Shown piece by piece: positions 13,001 through 24,424 of a stretch of 64,000 nt of DNA. This DNA is from Echinometra lucunter. Its lineage: Eukaryota > Echinodermata > Echinoidea > Camarodonta > Echinometridae. A program made the position numbers and the translations under genes. A model generated the notes under the pieces. That model was not told where the DNA came from, did not search any database, and saw nothing but the letters and a program-made list of their open reading frames with translations. Numbering within the stretch: position 1 is the stretch's first letter; the number at the start of each line of letters is the position of its first letter. Location: positions 8,393,523 to 8,457,522 of the forward strand of contig CM057165.1 of assembly GCA_029962745.1 (NCBI GenBank). The letters run 5' to 3'.

Positions 13001-16000
13001 TTCAGGCATACTAGCTGTACACATTTTTTTTTCAGTTGCGTCTTCTGCTTAAAGCGATTCAGACAAATTAAACGCTATTTGTTGTTATTTTTGCAGACCT
13101 TCGCAGCCGAAAACGAATCATTCCACATCGCGCCGCGGTCACAGGACCTGAACGCGACACTGCCCCCACCGACAAGTGCCAGCTCTTTGGACGCGAGCGT
13201 GATCAACGACAACGCCGTGGTCACCGAAACCCTGGATGGTATCCAGGACAATCTCCAGACGATACATGATCGTCTGGACCAGCTGGCCCTCGGTCAGACG
13301 CAGATCAAATCCATGTTTGCAGCAGATGTAAGTATTTTATTTCTCTATAAAAATGTCCTCTGTGACGAAAGGAATTAATGCTTCATTGATTAGGTAGGTC
13401 TACATCGAATGCCAAAATCGATTGAAATAAGCTTTAAACATCTGTCAGTTTAATGCGTTTTATAATAATTCTTCTCCGAAAAGTTTTTCTCTTTTTTTTT
13501 CATTTTATTTGAAACTGAATTTTCGACAAGTTGGCGTGCTGTCTTAATCCGCGTCTGGCAAAAACAGTAAACAAAAAACACCCCCCCCTCCCCCCCCCCC
13601 AAAAAAAAAAAAACAGTCACACACAACATTTTATTTTTTTAAAAAAGCAAAGAAAAAAATAAGAAAAGAAAAATAAAGAAAGAAACAACAAAAGAAAAAA
13701 AGAAAGAAAGAAGATCTTACGGGTTTATTTTTAATCCAGCATTTTTTAAAGAATAAAGCAGGGGCGCAACGTAGAAATACGATACTAATAAGCTCTGAAA
13801 TGGGCACTAGCTGGATCCGGTTGGTCCTCCTGACGTGCCTAAGTTCTATGTCTGCCAGTTTATACTGATATTTTTAACTACAAATAACATTGACATATAG
13901 ATGGTAAACAGTAAACAAAAAACAAAAAACAACCCCAAAACAAAACAAAAAACAGTCACACACAACACTTTATTTTAAAAAAAGCCAAGGAACCAAAAAA
14001 AAATAAGAAAAGAAAAATAAAGAAAACATTAAAAAAAAGAAAGAAAGAAAGAAGAAAAATCCCGTCCAATCTTACGGGTTTATTTTTAATCCAGCATTTT
14101 TTAAACAATAAAGCAGGGGCGCAACGTAGAAATACGATACTAATAAGCTCTGAAATGGGCACTAGCCGGATCAGGTTGGTCCTCCTGACGTGCCTAAGTT
14201 CTATGTCCGCCAGTGTATACTGATAATTTTAACTACAAATAACGTCGACATATAGATGGTAAAATGTTTCTTTAATCCTTAACATTGACATGTCAATATT
14301 TTGTTCTTACCATTTAACAGGTTATTGAAAAGTTGCATGTACTTAATATACAAAAAGTTTGTATGTATTCATTAAACAATAATGAATCATGCAAAAATAT
14401 TCCTGATGTAAAATTATGTCATCCATCTTCCGAAAAAAAATCATTCTTTTAAATAGTTCTAATCCCTTCGTTTCTCAAATCTATTTTTTTCAACTCTATT
14501 TTTCGCAATTGCAGTCAGGTGAGGGATCAAGTAGCAGGCGACGAGGTAGTGGCGGTCTATCTAAGACGGACATCACAGAAAATGAAGATTTTGGAAGGGC
14601 AAATTGGGGTGCTTACGATCCTGTGCTAATTGCAGAAGCACTCTTTGCAATAGCAAAAGTAAGTTTTGCTTGTTCATATTTTTTTGTTGGTCTGCTTTTC
14701 GATTTAATGTTTACACTCAGTTGGGAACAAATTTTCTTTCTGTCAACAGGGGGTGAAATGGACAGACTTTAAATTTCGATTCTGAATCCAGCTATTGCAG
14801 CAAATTATTTTGTTAACAGAGCTTATGGCGTAGTATAAGCAGTGAATTATTATCATCATCATCATCGTCGTCGTCATCATCATCTCATCATCAGTCTGAA
14901 TTATCAGTAACGCGGTACTATTTTCCTTATTCCTACCGAACTGGAACTTTATTTGTCTTACTAAATTCATGGTATTTTCGGTGATATTATTTTATTAGCT
15001 CTTCATCCTAAAAAAATGGAAGTTCAGCTTCTTCCGAAATCATGGCAAGATATGAAATTCCTCTTTCATTTAAAGTTGCGCTTCAGTCATTGCTTGCGAA
15101 AATCCGACAGGGCTGCGCCATGACACTTTGACTGTTTGCGTACTCGCAACCAGTCTAATTGCGAATACGACAGATGACGAAATAGCTATCCCCTTCCGCC
15201 GAACTTAATACAATGCATTGCGCATCGTACACACTTCAATTGAGCGAGCCTACAGGAAAAAACTTCGTTGATACTCGTAAATTCACATGGCTCTGCCCTG
15301 TCGGATTTTCGCAAGCGTTTAATGTGAAGCGCCATCTATTAATCAAGTCCAGGCAACTTTAATGAAGAGAAGAATGTCATAGATCTATTTAAGTTTTATT
15401 TTGTTTTTACTCGATGCAGGTGTTGAGTTTCCTTCGACCTATCTGCATAACCGTGGTGAATCGCCATGTAGGACCTATGCAGATCTCGCTCGGTGGTATG
15501 ATTATCGATATCTGTAAGTTTCTTCTCATCTTCTGTTTCGTCTGGTTCGCTTTCTCCCTTGGTATGAACCAGCTCTATTGGTACTACTCAGCCTTCATCA
15601 CAACACAGCCATTCGGATCGTGAGTATAGTAAATCTCCCAACTCTCTTTTTCTGTGGCCTTCCACCTTTCTCCCTTCATTAGTTTGAAGTTTGAAGTTTG
15701 AAGTTTCTTTTATTTCCACATAATGCAAGTAACACAATTAAATAAACATACATATTCTTATTCTTGGAATAACAATATTTGAAATAAATTTGCATATGAA
15801 AAATAATACATTTTACTGTTTGTAAGTGTTAAGTTAAATTAAGAAAAATAAATCAGTGGAGGAGTCTATTTAAAGAAGCAAAGCTTGTATTTTATAGACC
15901 CCTATCTGGCTTACAAAAATTATACAACAACAATAATGTAATACGAACGCATATGTGCTTATATGTTATTCCATCCCCCCCCCCCCCCCCCGCCCCGCCC

Positions 16001-19000
16001 CGCGGCCCCGACCACAGAAAAGAAGGAGTAATATGACTTACATTAGTTGGTACATGTAAAATACAAAAAAAAAAGAATGAAAAAAATTGTCTGCCCCTTA
16101 ATGAATTAAACTAAAAAGCTTTAATTAGTACTGTCGCTCGCAACCAAAAGGCTGAATCATGTACAATTTGGGTTTTACAATGAGAAAGTACAGAACTGAT
16201 TAAAAGCAACTAATGCCGTAAGATATATTTGCTTCCCAATAATCTACCTTGTGAATGTTGTTTTGAAGAGGTTTTATTTGGGAGGAATTTAATGTACATG
16301 TTTAGATATTTGAAATCCTTTCTTTTTTAGAATCTCGAGTTTCACTGATGACCGGCAAAAACGCTTTGAAAAGTAGTTGGATTCATCGATACTACATAGT
16401 TTGATCTATTATTGACTTCTTTCCTCGTTACTCTTTAGTTGCTTGCTCGACCATTCTTACTTGCTCTCTCTTTCTCTCCTTCTCCCCTTCTCTTCTTCTC
16501 TCCTTCTCTCCTTCCTAATTCCTTCTCTCTTTTTCTTCTTGAGTGTGCCCCCTCTTTTTTCATATTTTTTTTCAATCCTATTCATCCATTCTTTGATCGA
16601 TATTCTAATTCAAAAAATCACCGAAGATTTTGAAAACTGATTGATGTTGTCCTTTCATCCTGACATGTTTGATAATATCAGTTTTCCTGTAGTCTGTTGT
16701 TGTTATTGTTGCTGTAGCTGTAGCTGTTGTTTGGCTAAAGCTTCATGCCTTGCAGGTATTGCTGTGAGGCATTGCTTTTAAAATTCAAATTATCTTTTTA
16801 TCATGATCTTACATGTTCGTTATCACTGAAAAATTTGCTCATTCGGGGTGAATTTCTTTTAACTGGTCCTAGTTCTTTGGTTTCATTTCTCTTTCGTTGC
16901 ATTACAGGTTAGGGGAAACGATGGCGACTCTTTTCTGGGCTCTGTTCGGTCTCCCCGATATGAATATTGTCAACTTGTCGAGCCAGGCGAACATAGACCA
17001 CACGTTCACACAAACAGTGGGAAACTTCCTCTATGCCACTTATCATGTCATTTCTATCGTGGTGCTGCTGAACGTGCTTATCGCTATGATGAGTAATACG
17101 TATACGCGTGTTGAGGTAAGTATCCAGCAAGGATTAGCTAAATTCCTATATTAAGAAGTCCCCCCCCCCCCCCCGATTTCCCTTGATCCAAACGTTCATT
17201 CATACGAAAGATTCGTTATTCCAAAGGTGCGTAATTTCTGAGATTCATTACTCAGAATGTTCGTTTATAGTCTGACTGTTCGCCATTCAGCAATTGAATA
17301 TTTGATTGATTAAAGGATTTTATTGAAAAAATATCCATTCTCGCAGTCCGAAGACTGAATTGCGATGGTAACAGTGAATATAATGTCGAATCTCAGGAAT
17401 ATCAGTAACAATTAAACATTTTTGCATGGCGCATAACACATAATTCCATGTCTCTATGCACTTTAGAGAATAGAGTACTTAGTAAGATGTATTTAAGAAG
17501 AAAGGTGATCTGGTTTCATAATTCGGGCATTTTACAAAGTGGGGAATCAATATGTTTTCAATGAACTGATGAAGCTGTCATGATGACACTATTTTATTTT
17601 CCGGATGACAAATCCTCGGAGTAAATTCAACAAATTTGCGAAGTTATGAACCCTATTTCATTTTCGCCCCTGTGAACCCCCTTGGTTTCGGACCATGTTA
17701 CGAACGCCGGAATTGAGCGTCTTCAAAAGTACGAAACCTATATGTAATAGGAACGAACCTTCGGAAAAACGAAAACCCCTTCCATCCTAATGATATCATA
17801 TCTGTAGGGATCCGAAGACTTATGATTTATCTTAATGACTGCAAATCTCCCAAACGATTTTGTGTGGAATTGAGTCTGATCTTGGGCACTTCATGGTATG
17901 ATTTCGAATGAATTAGTTTTCATTAGTGATGAATACGATGTTAATGATGATGATGATAATATCAATAATGATAATGATAATAAATATAGTATAACTAATC
18001 AAAGCGCCCACACAATTTATCATATTTCATTGAAAAGTATTAAAACCGGGTCATCATACATGAATTTATATCAGGAATTTTTTTTTCTGCAGTCTTGTTG
18101 ATTTGTGATAAACATATGAAATTTGCCTCACAAATGATCTTCTTTTCTCTGCAATTTTGTAAAAGATGGATGCCGATATCGAGTGGAAATTTTCAAGGTC
18201 TAAACTTTGGATGAGTTATTTCGACGATTTGGGTACAGTGCCCCCACCGTTCAATATCATCCCAACTCCAAAAGCCTTCTTCTATTTCTTCCGGTGGTTA
18301 TTTTGTGAAGTGTGTTGCAGGGGAGACATGGCAAAAGCATACAAGGTATTTATCTCTTAATTTATTTATTCATCTATATATCTATTTGTTGGCTGTTATC
18401 TATCCATCAATTTATCTGTCTATCCATCGATCTATCTATTCATTTCTTTCTTGAGAATAGTGGTCTTAAAGGAGTAGGCCCTACTCCAGCCTGAAATTAA
18501 GATGATTTTAAAAATGTAGTAAAATTGAACAAGCAAAACACCGAAAATTTCACCGAAATCGGATGAAAAATAACGAAGTTATGGAATTTTCAAGTTCTGC
18601 ATTATTTTGTGAAAACAGTTGTATTCATATCATCATGAATATTCAATGAGTGAGTTGATGATGTCACATCCCCACCTTGCCTTTTGTATTTCATTATTAT
18701 GAAATCTTAATTATTTAATTTTTTCATACGTGTGGATACAAAATCTCTCCCTTGTATCAAAATAAGTTACAGCAATGATGATCTTACACACCCCGTGAGG
18801 AGTCAATCCTGTTTTTATATTCTTGGAGCAGAAAATTTGAATAAATGTAATTTCAGTTCATTTCATTCAATGATCTATGCAAAAATTTATCTGAAGCAAA
18901 CTAGCCCCTTTTCGTATATATTCGAAGATGAAGATGTGCAGATGAAACATAAATATGTATTTTTTAGTTTGGAAAAAAACGTGTAGGTTTGTATATTGAA

Positions 19001-21700
19001 ACGTGGAGAAAATTAGAATCTTCAAGTCATAAATCGAATTAAAATTTTCGTAATTATGCCAATCAGAGTTATTACGCAACAGCTAATTAAAGGTTTCCAT
19101 AACGGAAATATGTTTGGATGAAGGCTTTTCTGGCTAAATCAGTGAGCCAGAGCAGTAGTCCTATTATAGAAAAACAGTAAGAAGGTGATGATGATCTTAA
19201 TGAGTTTCTCAGTTTTTTTTTTTTGGCCCATGATTAATCAACAATGATTACATATTTCGTTTTAAGATCCCGTGAGTATAGGCTTGCTTTAATGAGATTT
19301 TCAGACCACCACAATGACAAGGCGTGGCGGAATTATAACGAGCCCAGTTGGTGTTTGACATACGAAGGACATTTGTCCCCTATGATATATAAGCAAGCCA
19401 TCCATTAAAAATTGTTTGAACGATACAGGAATACATCATACAAATTATCCCATCTGTGTAATTGGATTTTTGAAGTTTTTTCTTCTTTATTCAGAATTTA
19501 GTTGACATCAATAAGACCAAAAAAAAAATAAATAAATAAAAGCTATTAAGTAGGTGTCACACAACTTGCCCAGGGAATTGATATGGAATAAGCATTCATT
19601 TTTATGAAAAGTACTTTGCTTTATGACACCCTACTTTATGAATGCTTTGGTAGGATACCCTAGTTTGCGCATGCAAAATGAGTATTCATACATTAATCAC
19701 ACGAGTGACATTATGTTTAAGCAAGTAATGCCCTTGCTATATTTATTCAAACTAAAAGCTTGCTTCATAAATATATACGTGCATTATTGAGAAAGGAATA
19801 GATATGACTGTACATTCTGTCATGACAAACACGTTTTCAATGTTGTTTTAATGTTACAGGAGCGGTTGAAGAGCTTAGTTGATGAACGGCAATTGCGTTT
19901 CAAGGTAAGGATTAACATTTTTCTCTTTTATTTTTTATAAGGTATAGGTTTACTTTAAACATTTGCGACAAAAATATTACGCAGTTCAGTAGTGTAATAC
20001 TGAAATTAAGGGGATATTATAGTCACAATATATTGGGCTCTGAGATGTTGCTGACTAACCTTGCTTCTACTTCGAAAGTAGCGTATCTCTTGGTAATTAG
20101 TTATAAATCAGCACAAAGGTCAACAAACTTTCTCAACTTTTGCGCGAGTAAAAAATATTGTCGGCAATTCTCGGTGCTGCATGTGTGTTCCGTTGACTGC
20201 GTATAACGCTTCGCCAGCGCAGTATACGGCCGAGCATTTCCGTTTCAACCCGAATGTGGACCACGCTAAATCCCGTAGACTCAGCACTATAATATCCCTT
20301 TCAATGCTAAAAAGAATTTATTCCATTGTACCTTCCCTTCCCTTGTTTCGTCCTCATCCTTCCTGGAATTTACTTCTTCTATCGCCTATACCCATCAAAG
20401 GAAGTATCGGACCATCTGGTGAGAAGGTATCACTTCGAGAAGCGCCACCAAGAAGAAGATGATGACCAGGCCAACATCCTGAACGAACTCAAGCAGGACA
20501 TTTCCGGTTTCAAGTTTGAGATGTTCGAAGCCCTCGGCGAGATGGATAAGAAGATTCGGCAGGTGGAGGCCAAGGTCCACGACAAGGATTTGGATGACGA
20601 CGGCACACTGGGTACTGGTATGTTCCAGGTAAGCATTAATTGATTGACACTCTACGCCGGAACGCAATTTTTTTCTCGTCAGTACTTGCGCACCCGACAT
20701 GAGAGGGCAGTACTTTTGAGGCGACTTTCACGTGAGGGGAAAAATACTCATGCCTGAGAAGTTAAGACTAGAAATGAATCCTGGGTAAAGGAATAAAGTG
20801 CACCCACTGCCTCGTCAACTGCTCGTGGCGCAGTGGTTAAAGCCACTGTCAGAGCTCGATATAATTTATGTATTACTAGTCATGCTAATCAAGGGTTCGA
20901 ATCCCTGGTGACGCTGCCAATTTTTTGTCGTTATGAAATTGATGACAATGGCGTTTATTCCGTTGACAAAGTCACTGATAGACGATCTTCATTGTCACCC
21001 TCACTTCAGAGTCGTCTCAAAAGTACTGCCCTCCCGCGTCGGGTGCACTAGTACTGACGAGAAAAAAAATCGCCGCCTGGACTCTACGGTCGTAATATAG
21101 ATAATAAAGGGAGAAAATCATCAAGTTATAAAGCTGTTGACATTATTATAAATGTCAAATCATCAATTACGTGGTCAGGTAGTGGTATTGACAAGCTTCC
21201 AAGTTATTTGAGAAAACGTAAAACTAAGGCCTGTCTTTTTAATTAGTTATTGTTTTACAGGGATTGGGGAACAATCTGTTTAAATTTTTGAAATTTTGCC
21301 GTGTTTAATGGTCTGTGCAAACTTAAAAAGTACCCAACTCCAGACCGTCAACGCTTTGCAAAAATATTCTCTGATAATGGTAACTATCTGCACATATGAC
21401 GTTTGTATTTTCTAGGCTCTTCGAGACGCCATGAAAGAGCCTGAACGCCGGGACAGCATGCTGTCATTATCATCAGGCTGTTCAGAGGCCATGGTCGATA
21501 TGGCCCAGGCCAAGACCGAGAAGAAACCCAAATGGTTGGACGAAGCCGAAATGGAACTCCAGCCCTTAGTCCCACCTGTGGTTAACACGACACGCGAGGA
21601 AACGACGCCGACATCGCCTCCCAACGGCATCCACGCCAATCAACTCCGATTCATTGATGAAGACGATACACTAGGATCACATCGAAATACAGAAGTATAG
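9872..21700 (+). CDS. TRPC: TRPC4/5-like cation channel, C-terminal part (9 exons)
   Basis: Exons: 9872-10008, 13097-13327, 14515-14658, 15420-15619, 16908-17115, 18166-18345, 19860-19904, 20401-20628, 21416-21700. All junctions have GT..AG sites and matching phases, giving about 552 residues ending at TAG. Seen in order: S3 ([10 protein letters not shown]), a long S3-S4 insert, [14 protein letters not shown] leading into S4, the S4-S5 segment GPMQISLG, S5 ending in NQLYWYY, the pore signature LFWALFGL, S6 ending in LLNVLIAMM, the TRP-box region [10 protein letters not shown], the proline-rich [11 protein letters not shown], and a C-terminal helix (ELKQDISGF). These are TRPC hallmarks, closest to TRPC4/5. 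The family forms tetrameric, receptor-operated, Ca2+-permeable plasma-membrane channels. The ankyrin repeats and S1-S2 are not identified and are probably upstream of the window. The C-terminus is NTEV, a class-I PDZ ligand. Orthology to a single vertebrate TRPC is not claimed. Confidence 0.93.
10009..13096. other. TRPC intron
   Basis: Holds two related repeats with poly-C inside (about 10030-10275 and 10330-10660, the latter starting CAGTGGCGTA) and a GA/G tract at 12180-12209. An unexplained GC-richer block at 12218-12660 has the internal motif CCGCTnTGTTTGC twice on the minus strand. Confidence 0.4.
13097..13327 (+). CDS. TRPC: TRPC exon: unusual S3-S4 loop insert
   Basis: 231 nt, phase 0-0, acceptor TTTTTGCAG, donor GTAAGT. 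It encodes 77 residues with two N-glycosylation sequons (NES, NAT), a PPPTS linker and a heptad-like helix around [16 protein letters not shown]. It is placed in this gene by phase and position; vertebrate TRPC4/5 have no equivalent. Confidence 0.8.
13565..14265. repeat. tandem duplication of about 350 bp in a TRPC intron
   Basis: Two head-to-tail copies (about 13565-13912 and 13913-14265). Shared blocks include ACAGTCACACACAACA, CTTACGGGTTTATTTTTAAT, GCAGGGGCGCAACGTAGAAA and CCTCCTGACGTGCCTAAGTT, differing by a few substitutions and A-rich length changes. Confidence 0.92.
14515..14658 (+). CDS. TRPC: TRPC exon: end of insert and start of S4
   Basis: 144 nt, phase 0-0, acceptor CAATTGCAG, donor GTAAGT. 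A Ser/Gly/Arg-rich stretch is followed by the TRPC-conserved [18 protein letters not shown]. Confidence 0.9.
14848..14893. repeat. CAT/CGT trinucleotide repeat
   Basis: Short run of CATCAT and CGTCGT units in a TRPC intron. Confidence 0.85.
15076..15334. mobile_element. MITE with inverted repeats
   Basis: GCTTGCGAAAATCCGACAGG near 15092 is matched in inverse at about 15315, with a second paired block GCGCTTCA outside. It lies in the intron before the S4-S5 exon. Confidence 0.82.
15420..15619 (+). CDS. TRPC: TRPC exon: S4, S4-S5 linker and S5
   Basis: 200 nt, acceptor GATGCAG, donor GTGAGT. It encodes [36 protein letters not shown] and ends two bases into a Ser codon that the next exon completes. 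Confidence 0.93.
16908..17115 (+). CDS. TRPC: TRPC exon: pore and S6
   Basis: 208 nt, acceptor CATTACAG, donor GTAAGT. It holds the LFW pore motif ([11 protein letters not shown]) and S6 ([18 protein letters not shown]). The S5-pore linker is short and lacks the long turret seen in TRPC4/5. Confidence 0.95.
18166..18345 (+). CDS. TRPC: TRPC exon: TRP box and proline-rich segment
   Basis: 180 nt, phase 0-0, acceptor TTTTGTAAAAG, weak donor GTATTT. It encodes [20 protein letters not shown] and [17 protein letters not shown], corresponding to the TRP helix and the segment before the CaM/IP3-receptor-binding region of TRPC4/5. Confidence 0.93.
18467..18720. repeat. one arm of a TTAAAGG foldback-type repeat
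   Basis: Starts TTAAAGGAGTAGGCC, the same opening as the elements at 32312 and 39600. It continues with AT-rich sequence including GATGATGTCACATCCCCAC. No opposite arm was found. Confidence 0.45.
19860..19904 (+). CDS. TRPC: TRPC 45-nt exon
   Basis: Encodes [15 protein letters not shown], acceptor ATGTTACAG, donor GTAAGG, phase 0-0. Because it is short and symmetrical in phase it could be an alternatively included cassette; the protein reads through with or without it. Confidence 0.65.
20401..20628 (+). CDS. TRPC: TRPC exon: cytoplasmic helix
   Basis: 228 nt, phase 0-0, acceptor CCATCAAAG, donor GTAAGC. It contains LVRRYHF (TRPC: LVKRYV) and [14 protein letters not shown] (TRPC: ELKQDISSFRFE), then a predicted coiled-coil tail. 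Confidence 0.9.
20655..21085. mobile_element. inverted-repeat element with tRNA-like core
   Basis: Arms of about 80 bp (20669-20745 and 20995-21072) pair: TTTTTTTCTCGTCAGTACT and GAGGGCAGTACTTTTGAGRC. Inside, TGGCGCAGTGGTTAAAGCCA (A box and D arm) at about 20826 and GGTTCGAATCC (B box) at about 20893 form a tRNA-like pol III promoter; the acceptor stem does not pair. Confidence 0.8.
21416..21700 (+). CDS. TRPC: TRPC last coding exon
   Basis: Acceptor GTATTTTCTAG, stop TAG at 21698-21700. It encodes a polar tail with Ser-rich and Pro-rich segments. The last four residues, NTEV, fit the class-I PDZ consensus (S/T-x-hydrophobic). Vertebrate TRPC4/5 also end in a PDZ ligand (VTTRL). Confidence 0.88.
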   Translation, partial: ALRDAMKEPERRDSMLSLSSGCSEAMVDMAQAKTEKKPKWLDEAEMELQPLVPPVVNTTREETTPTSPPNGIHANQLRFIDEDDTLGSHRNTEV

Positions 21701-21979
21701 TTTTGACGTTTTGCTTCGGCCTGCTGTCCAGTTCTTGCAAATGCTTTTGCACTATCTCTCTTTCGCCACCCAGTAGCCTATATTTAGAACATTCTTTTTA
21801 TTTCTCTACTTTGATAAAAATGCACGCTCTTTCTTCAGTCGTAGAGAGTCAAAAGTAGCCGCGACTCACTTTGGCGTACACGCTGCGAATGAAATGGAAT
21901 GCCTGATTTGTATCACGTGGTCATGATGGAATGTACATGTCTCTCTGATCGATAGTGTATGCCCTTCCGATGACGTAAC

Positions 21980-21985
21980 AATAAA
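21980..21985 (+). terminator. candidate poly(A) signal of the TRPC gene
   Basis: AATAAA 280 bases downstream of the TRPC stop codon. It is the nearest canonical hexamer I noticed; longer 3' UTR forms cannot be excluded. Confidence 0.35.
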
Positions 21986-23768
21986 AAGTAAACTTCTCTG
22001 TCTGTATGCGAATGGACTTAGTAGATTATCATTTTTCCTATTGTCATGATAGTAGAAAATGTACTCATGCCTATCATGAATTCGTTCTTGTCATTGCTTC
22101 TCTTCTTTTCGCTTTCAACCTTTTGTATCTTTCAGTATAAAACGCGAAACTAGATTTGATCCGGGAAACTTTGCTTGCTTCTTTTCTAAACCATATAAAA
22201 TATTCATATTTTTTATTAAATGAAGTGTCTTGCTAGCTAAAATATACTGGTGCTTATCTGCATTTCAGTTTTAATAGTTGAAATGATATGCTACGGAATA
22301 ATTTCCTTCTTTAAACTCTGTTCAAAGTCATTTCAACAAGACATATTGCTCACATTTAATGTAAAAAAATACATATATATAATTTAATCTTTTGGCCGGT
22401 AAGGCTTATTAAATTAAGAAAGGTTAACAGCACACAGCCAGCTCCCAAACGGAAAAGTGACATCCTACGCATTTGTATTAAATTTTATTCTAAGATAACT
22501 GTTGAATTTCATCCATACAGAGATACAATATTTCGACACGACTGTGTCGAGTGACACGATCCATCCATAGACATTTACAAATATATTTCACTTTTTAAAA
22601 TATAATCTCATAAGTTAATGAATTCAGCGTTTGAGGAATATTGCATTTCCTAAATGCTCATTAAGAATAACTACATATTATTTGCAGGGTAAGCTGATTT
22701 TTCGACATTGTTTTGCTAATATTGTTATACTGATACCTGAGGAATTCATACCTGTATTGATTCGTTGTACATATCAGTGATTTGTATAATGATCGGTATA
22801 AAGGTTGATCTTCATTTTAAATAATAATATTATTTAAGACCCCGATGTACACACCGTTACATTTTCATCAGTCAGAATACGGCTATGTCAGACAGGCTAG
22901 ATTATGAAATAATTTTAATGATATAAATTCCATTTTGTTTATCTCTGAATAGGCTTAATGATGGTGATTCCTGATTGGTCAGCTGGCATCACGTGATCTA
23001 CTAATGCCGTGACACATTCATTCACTTTCACTCAATGGACATTGACTAAGAAATCGCGATATACGGTTATGTTTTGACTTTACTCGACAGAAAAATATAT
23101 AATATTAGTTTACATTATACATAGGTTTAAATAGGACCATGAAAAAATTGATAGACCTACTATTAAATGTCGACAGATTTTGCAATACTACAAGTTGGTT
23201 TGCGGCATATTCAGCATGGGTCAGCCCCCCCCCCCCCCCCATTTTTTTTCTTTTTCCCCGCATCACCCCTTTTCCCTTTCCCCCTTTCCCCCCGTTTATA
23301 GGTTTAAGGAAAAAACCAATACCGCGTCTTGTGGTGTAGCGCATAAAAAGGGGACTTCCCGCTATGTGCGTTATACCCACCCCTTTTTCATTTATGGATA
23401 CGCCTCTGCTGTTGACATGGTGATTGTGCAGGTAAGAAGGAGGACAATGTACTTTCTCCATCAATGAAGAAGATATATGGATAGTTAAAATTGATTCCTA
23501 TAGTTTCTCCTCCGGATATTTACACTGAGGAGAGGTTCCATGTTATTTGATATATTTTGTAGACAAATATGCTATTCGCTCAGTTTCGATTTTATTTTTG
23601 AATTTCATTTATGTAAGCATTATAGCGGCAAAACAATCTAAAAATGCATTCGCAGCTGTGGCAAAATATCTGCGGCCCATGTTTGTTAAAACTGGTCATA
23701 GCTGGGGTGGCATAAGAGTACCATCGGGTTGTGGACTAGTATTATATGCACTATTCGAGGAAGAGCAG

Positions 23769-23862
23769 AGGGGAAAACGGTGTAGTGGAACACCTGCACG
23801 TCCCAATTATTTACATGGGGAAGAGAGACCCGAGGGTTACAGTGATTAAGTTCGCTTTCCCC
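23769..23862 (+). repeat. dispersed repeat with tRNA-like A box, copy 1
   Basis: Shares AGGGGAAA..CGGTGTAGTGG.ACACCTGCAC..GAGAGACCCGAGGGT with 45086-44990 in the opposite orientation. The GGTGTAGTGG block resembles a tRNA A box; a B box is not clear. Confidence 0.65.
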
Positions 23863-24354
23863 TAATTATTAAGTAGTTGGCGCCAATTACTTAACAATGA
23901 TGATAATAAAGATGATTATTTTTTGTTACATAATTAAGTACAGAGGCACGAGGGACAAGTGAGAAACAGCTATATAATGAAGTAATCCATATCTTGTCAG
24001 ATTATTTACAGTAGAAGGAGTGCAACTTCGTAGTTTGTTTCGCTTTTGATTCATTGATTCTGTTTATTTATGACTTTATCAAATTTAGCTTATTGGGTAA
24101 ATTTTACAATGGATATGCATCAATAGATTTTATTCCTTTTTATCATAGAGTTATGATGGAAAGTATTGCTTTTGGTGGAAATATAAAGGACGTTTTTAAT
24201 GAATGGGTCGTTGGGTAATGTCAAGATATTCACCTGATATTACTGTATGGAAAGCTGGAGTATTCGAAATGACGGTACATTAACGAGATGCAATCGAGGA
24301 CTTGCTATACGTTTGAATTTACCAACGATTTTTTATTCATATTTTTTAAAGATC

Positions 24355-24424
24355 ATGAAAATAAGGTGCACATTCTTGCTAATCATGCTAATGTTCCTTG
24401 CTACTGCAGGAATACGGTCTTCGC
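24355..24424 (+). CDS. possible signal-peptide exon (doubtful)
   Basis: ATG at 24355 opens MKIRCTFLLIMLMFLATAG, a textbook signal peptide (basic n-region, hydrophobic core, small residues), and after IRSS meets a donor-like GTAAGC at 24425. This could be the first exon of a secreted-peptide gene whose other exons I cannot identify, or it could be chance in AT-rich DNA. Confidence 0.22.

Noticed and set aside
20326..20643. Upstream extension of the TRPC exon to the ATG at 20326
   Set aside because: Phase from the previous exon and the CCATCAAAG acceptor place the exon start at 20401; the upstream part is intron.
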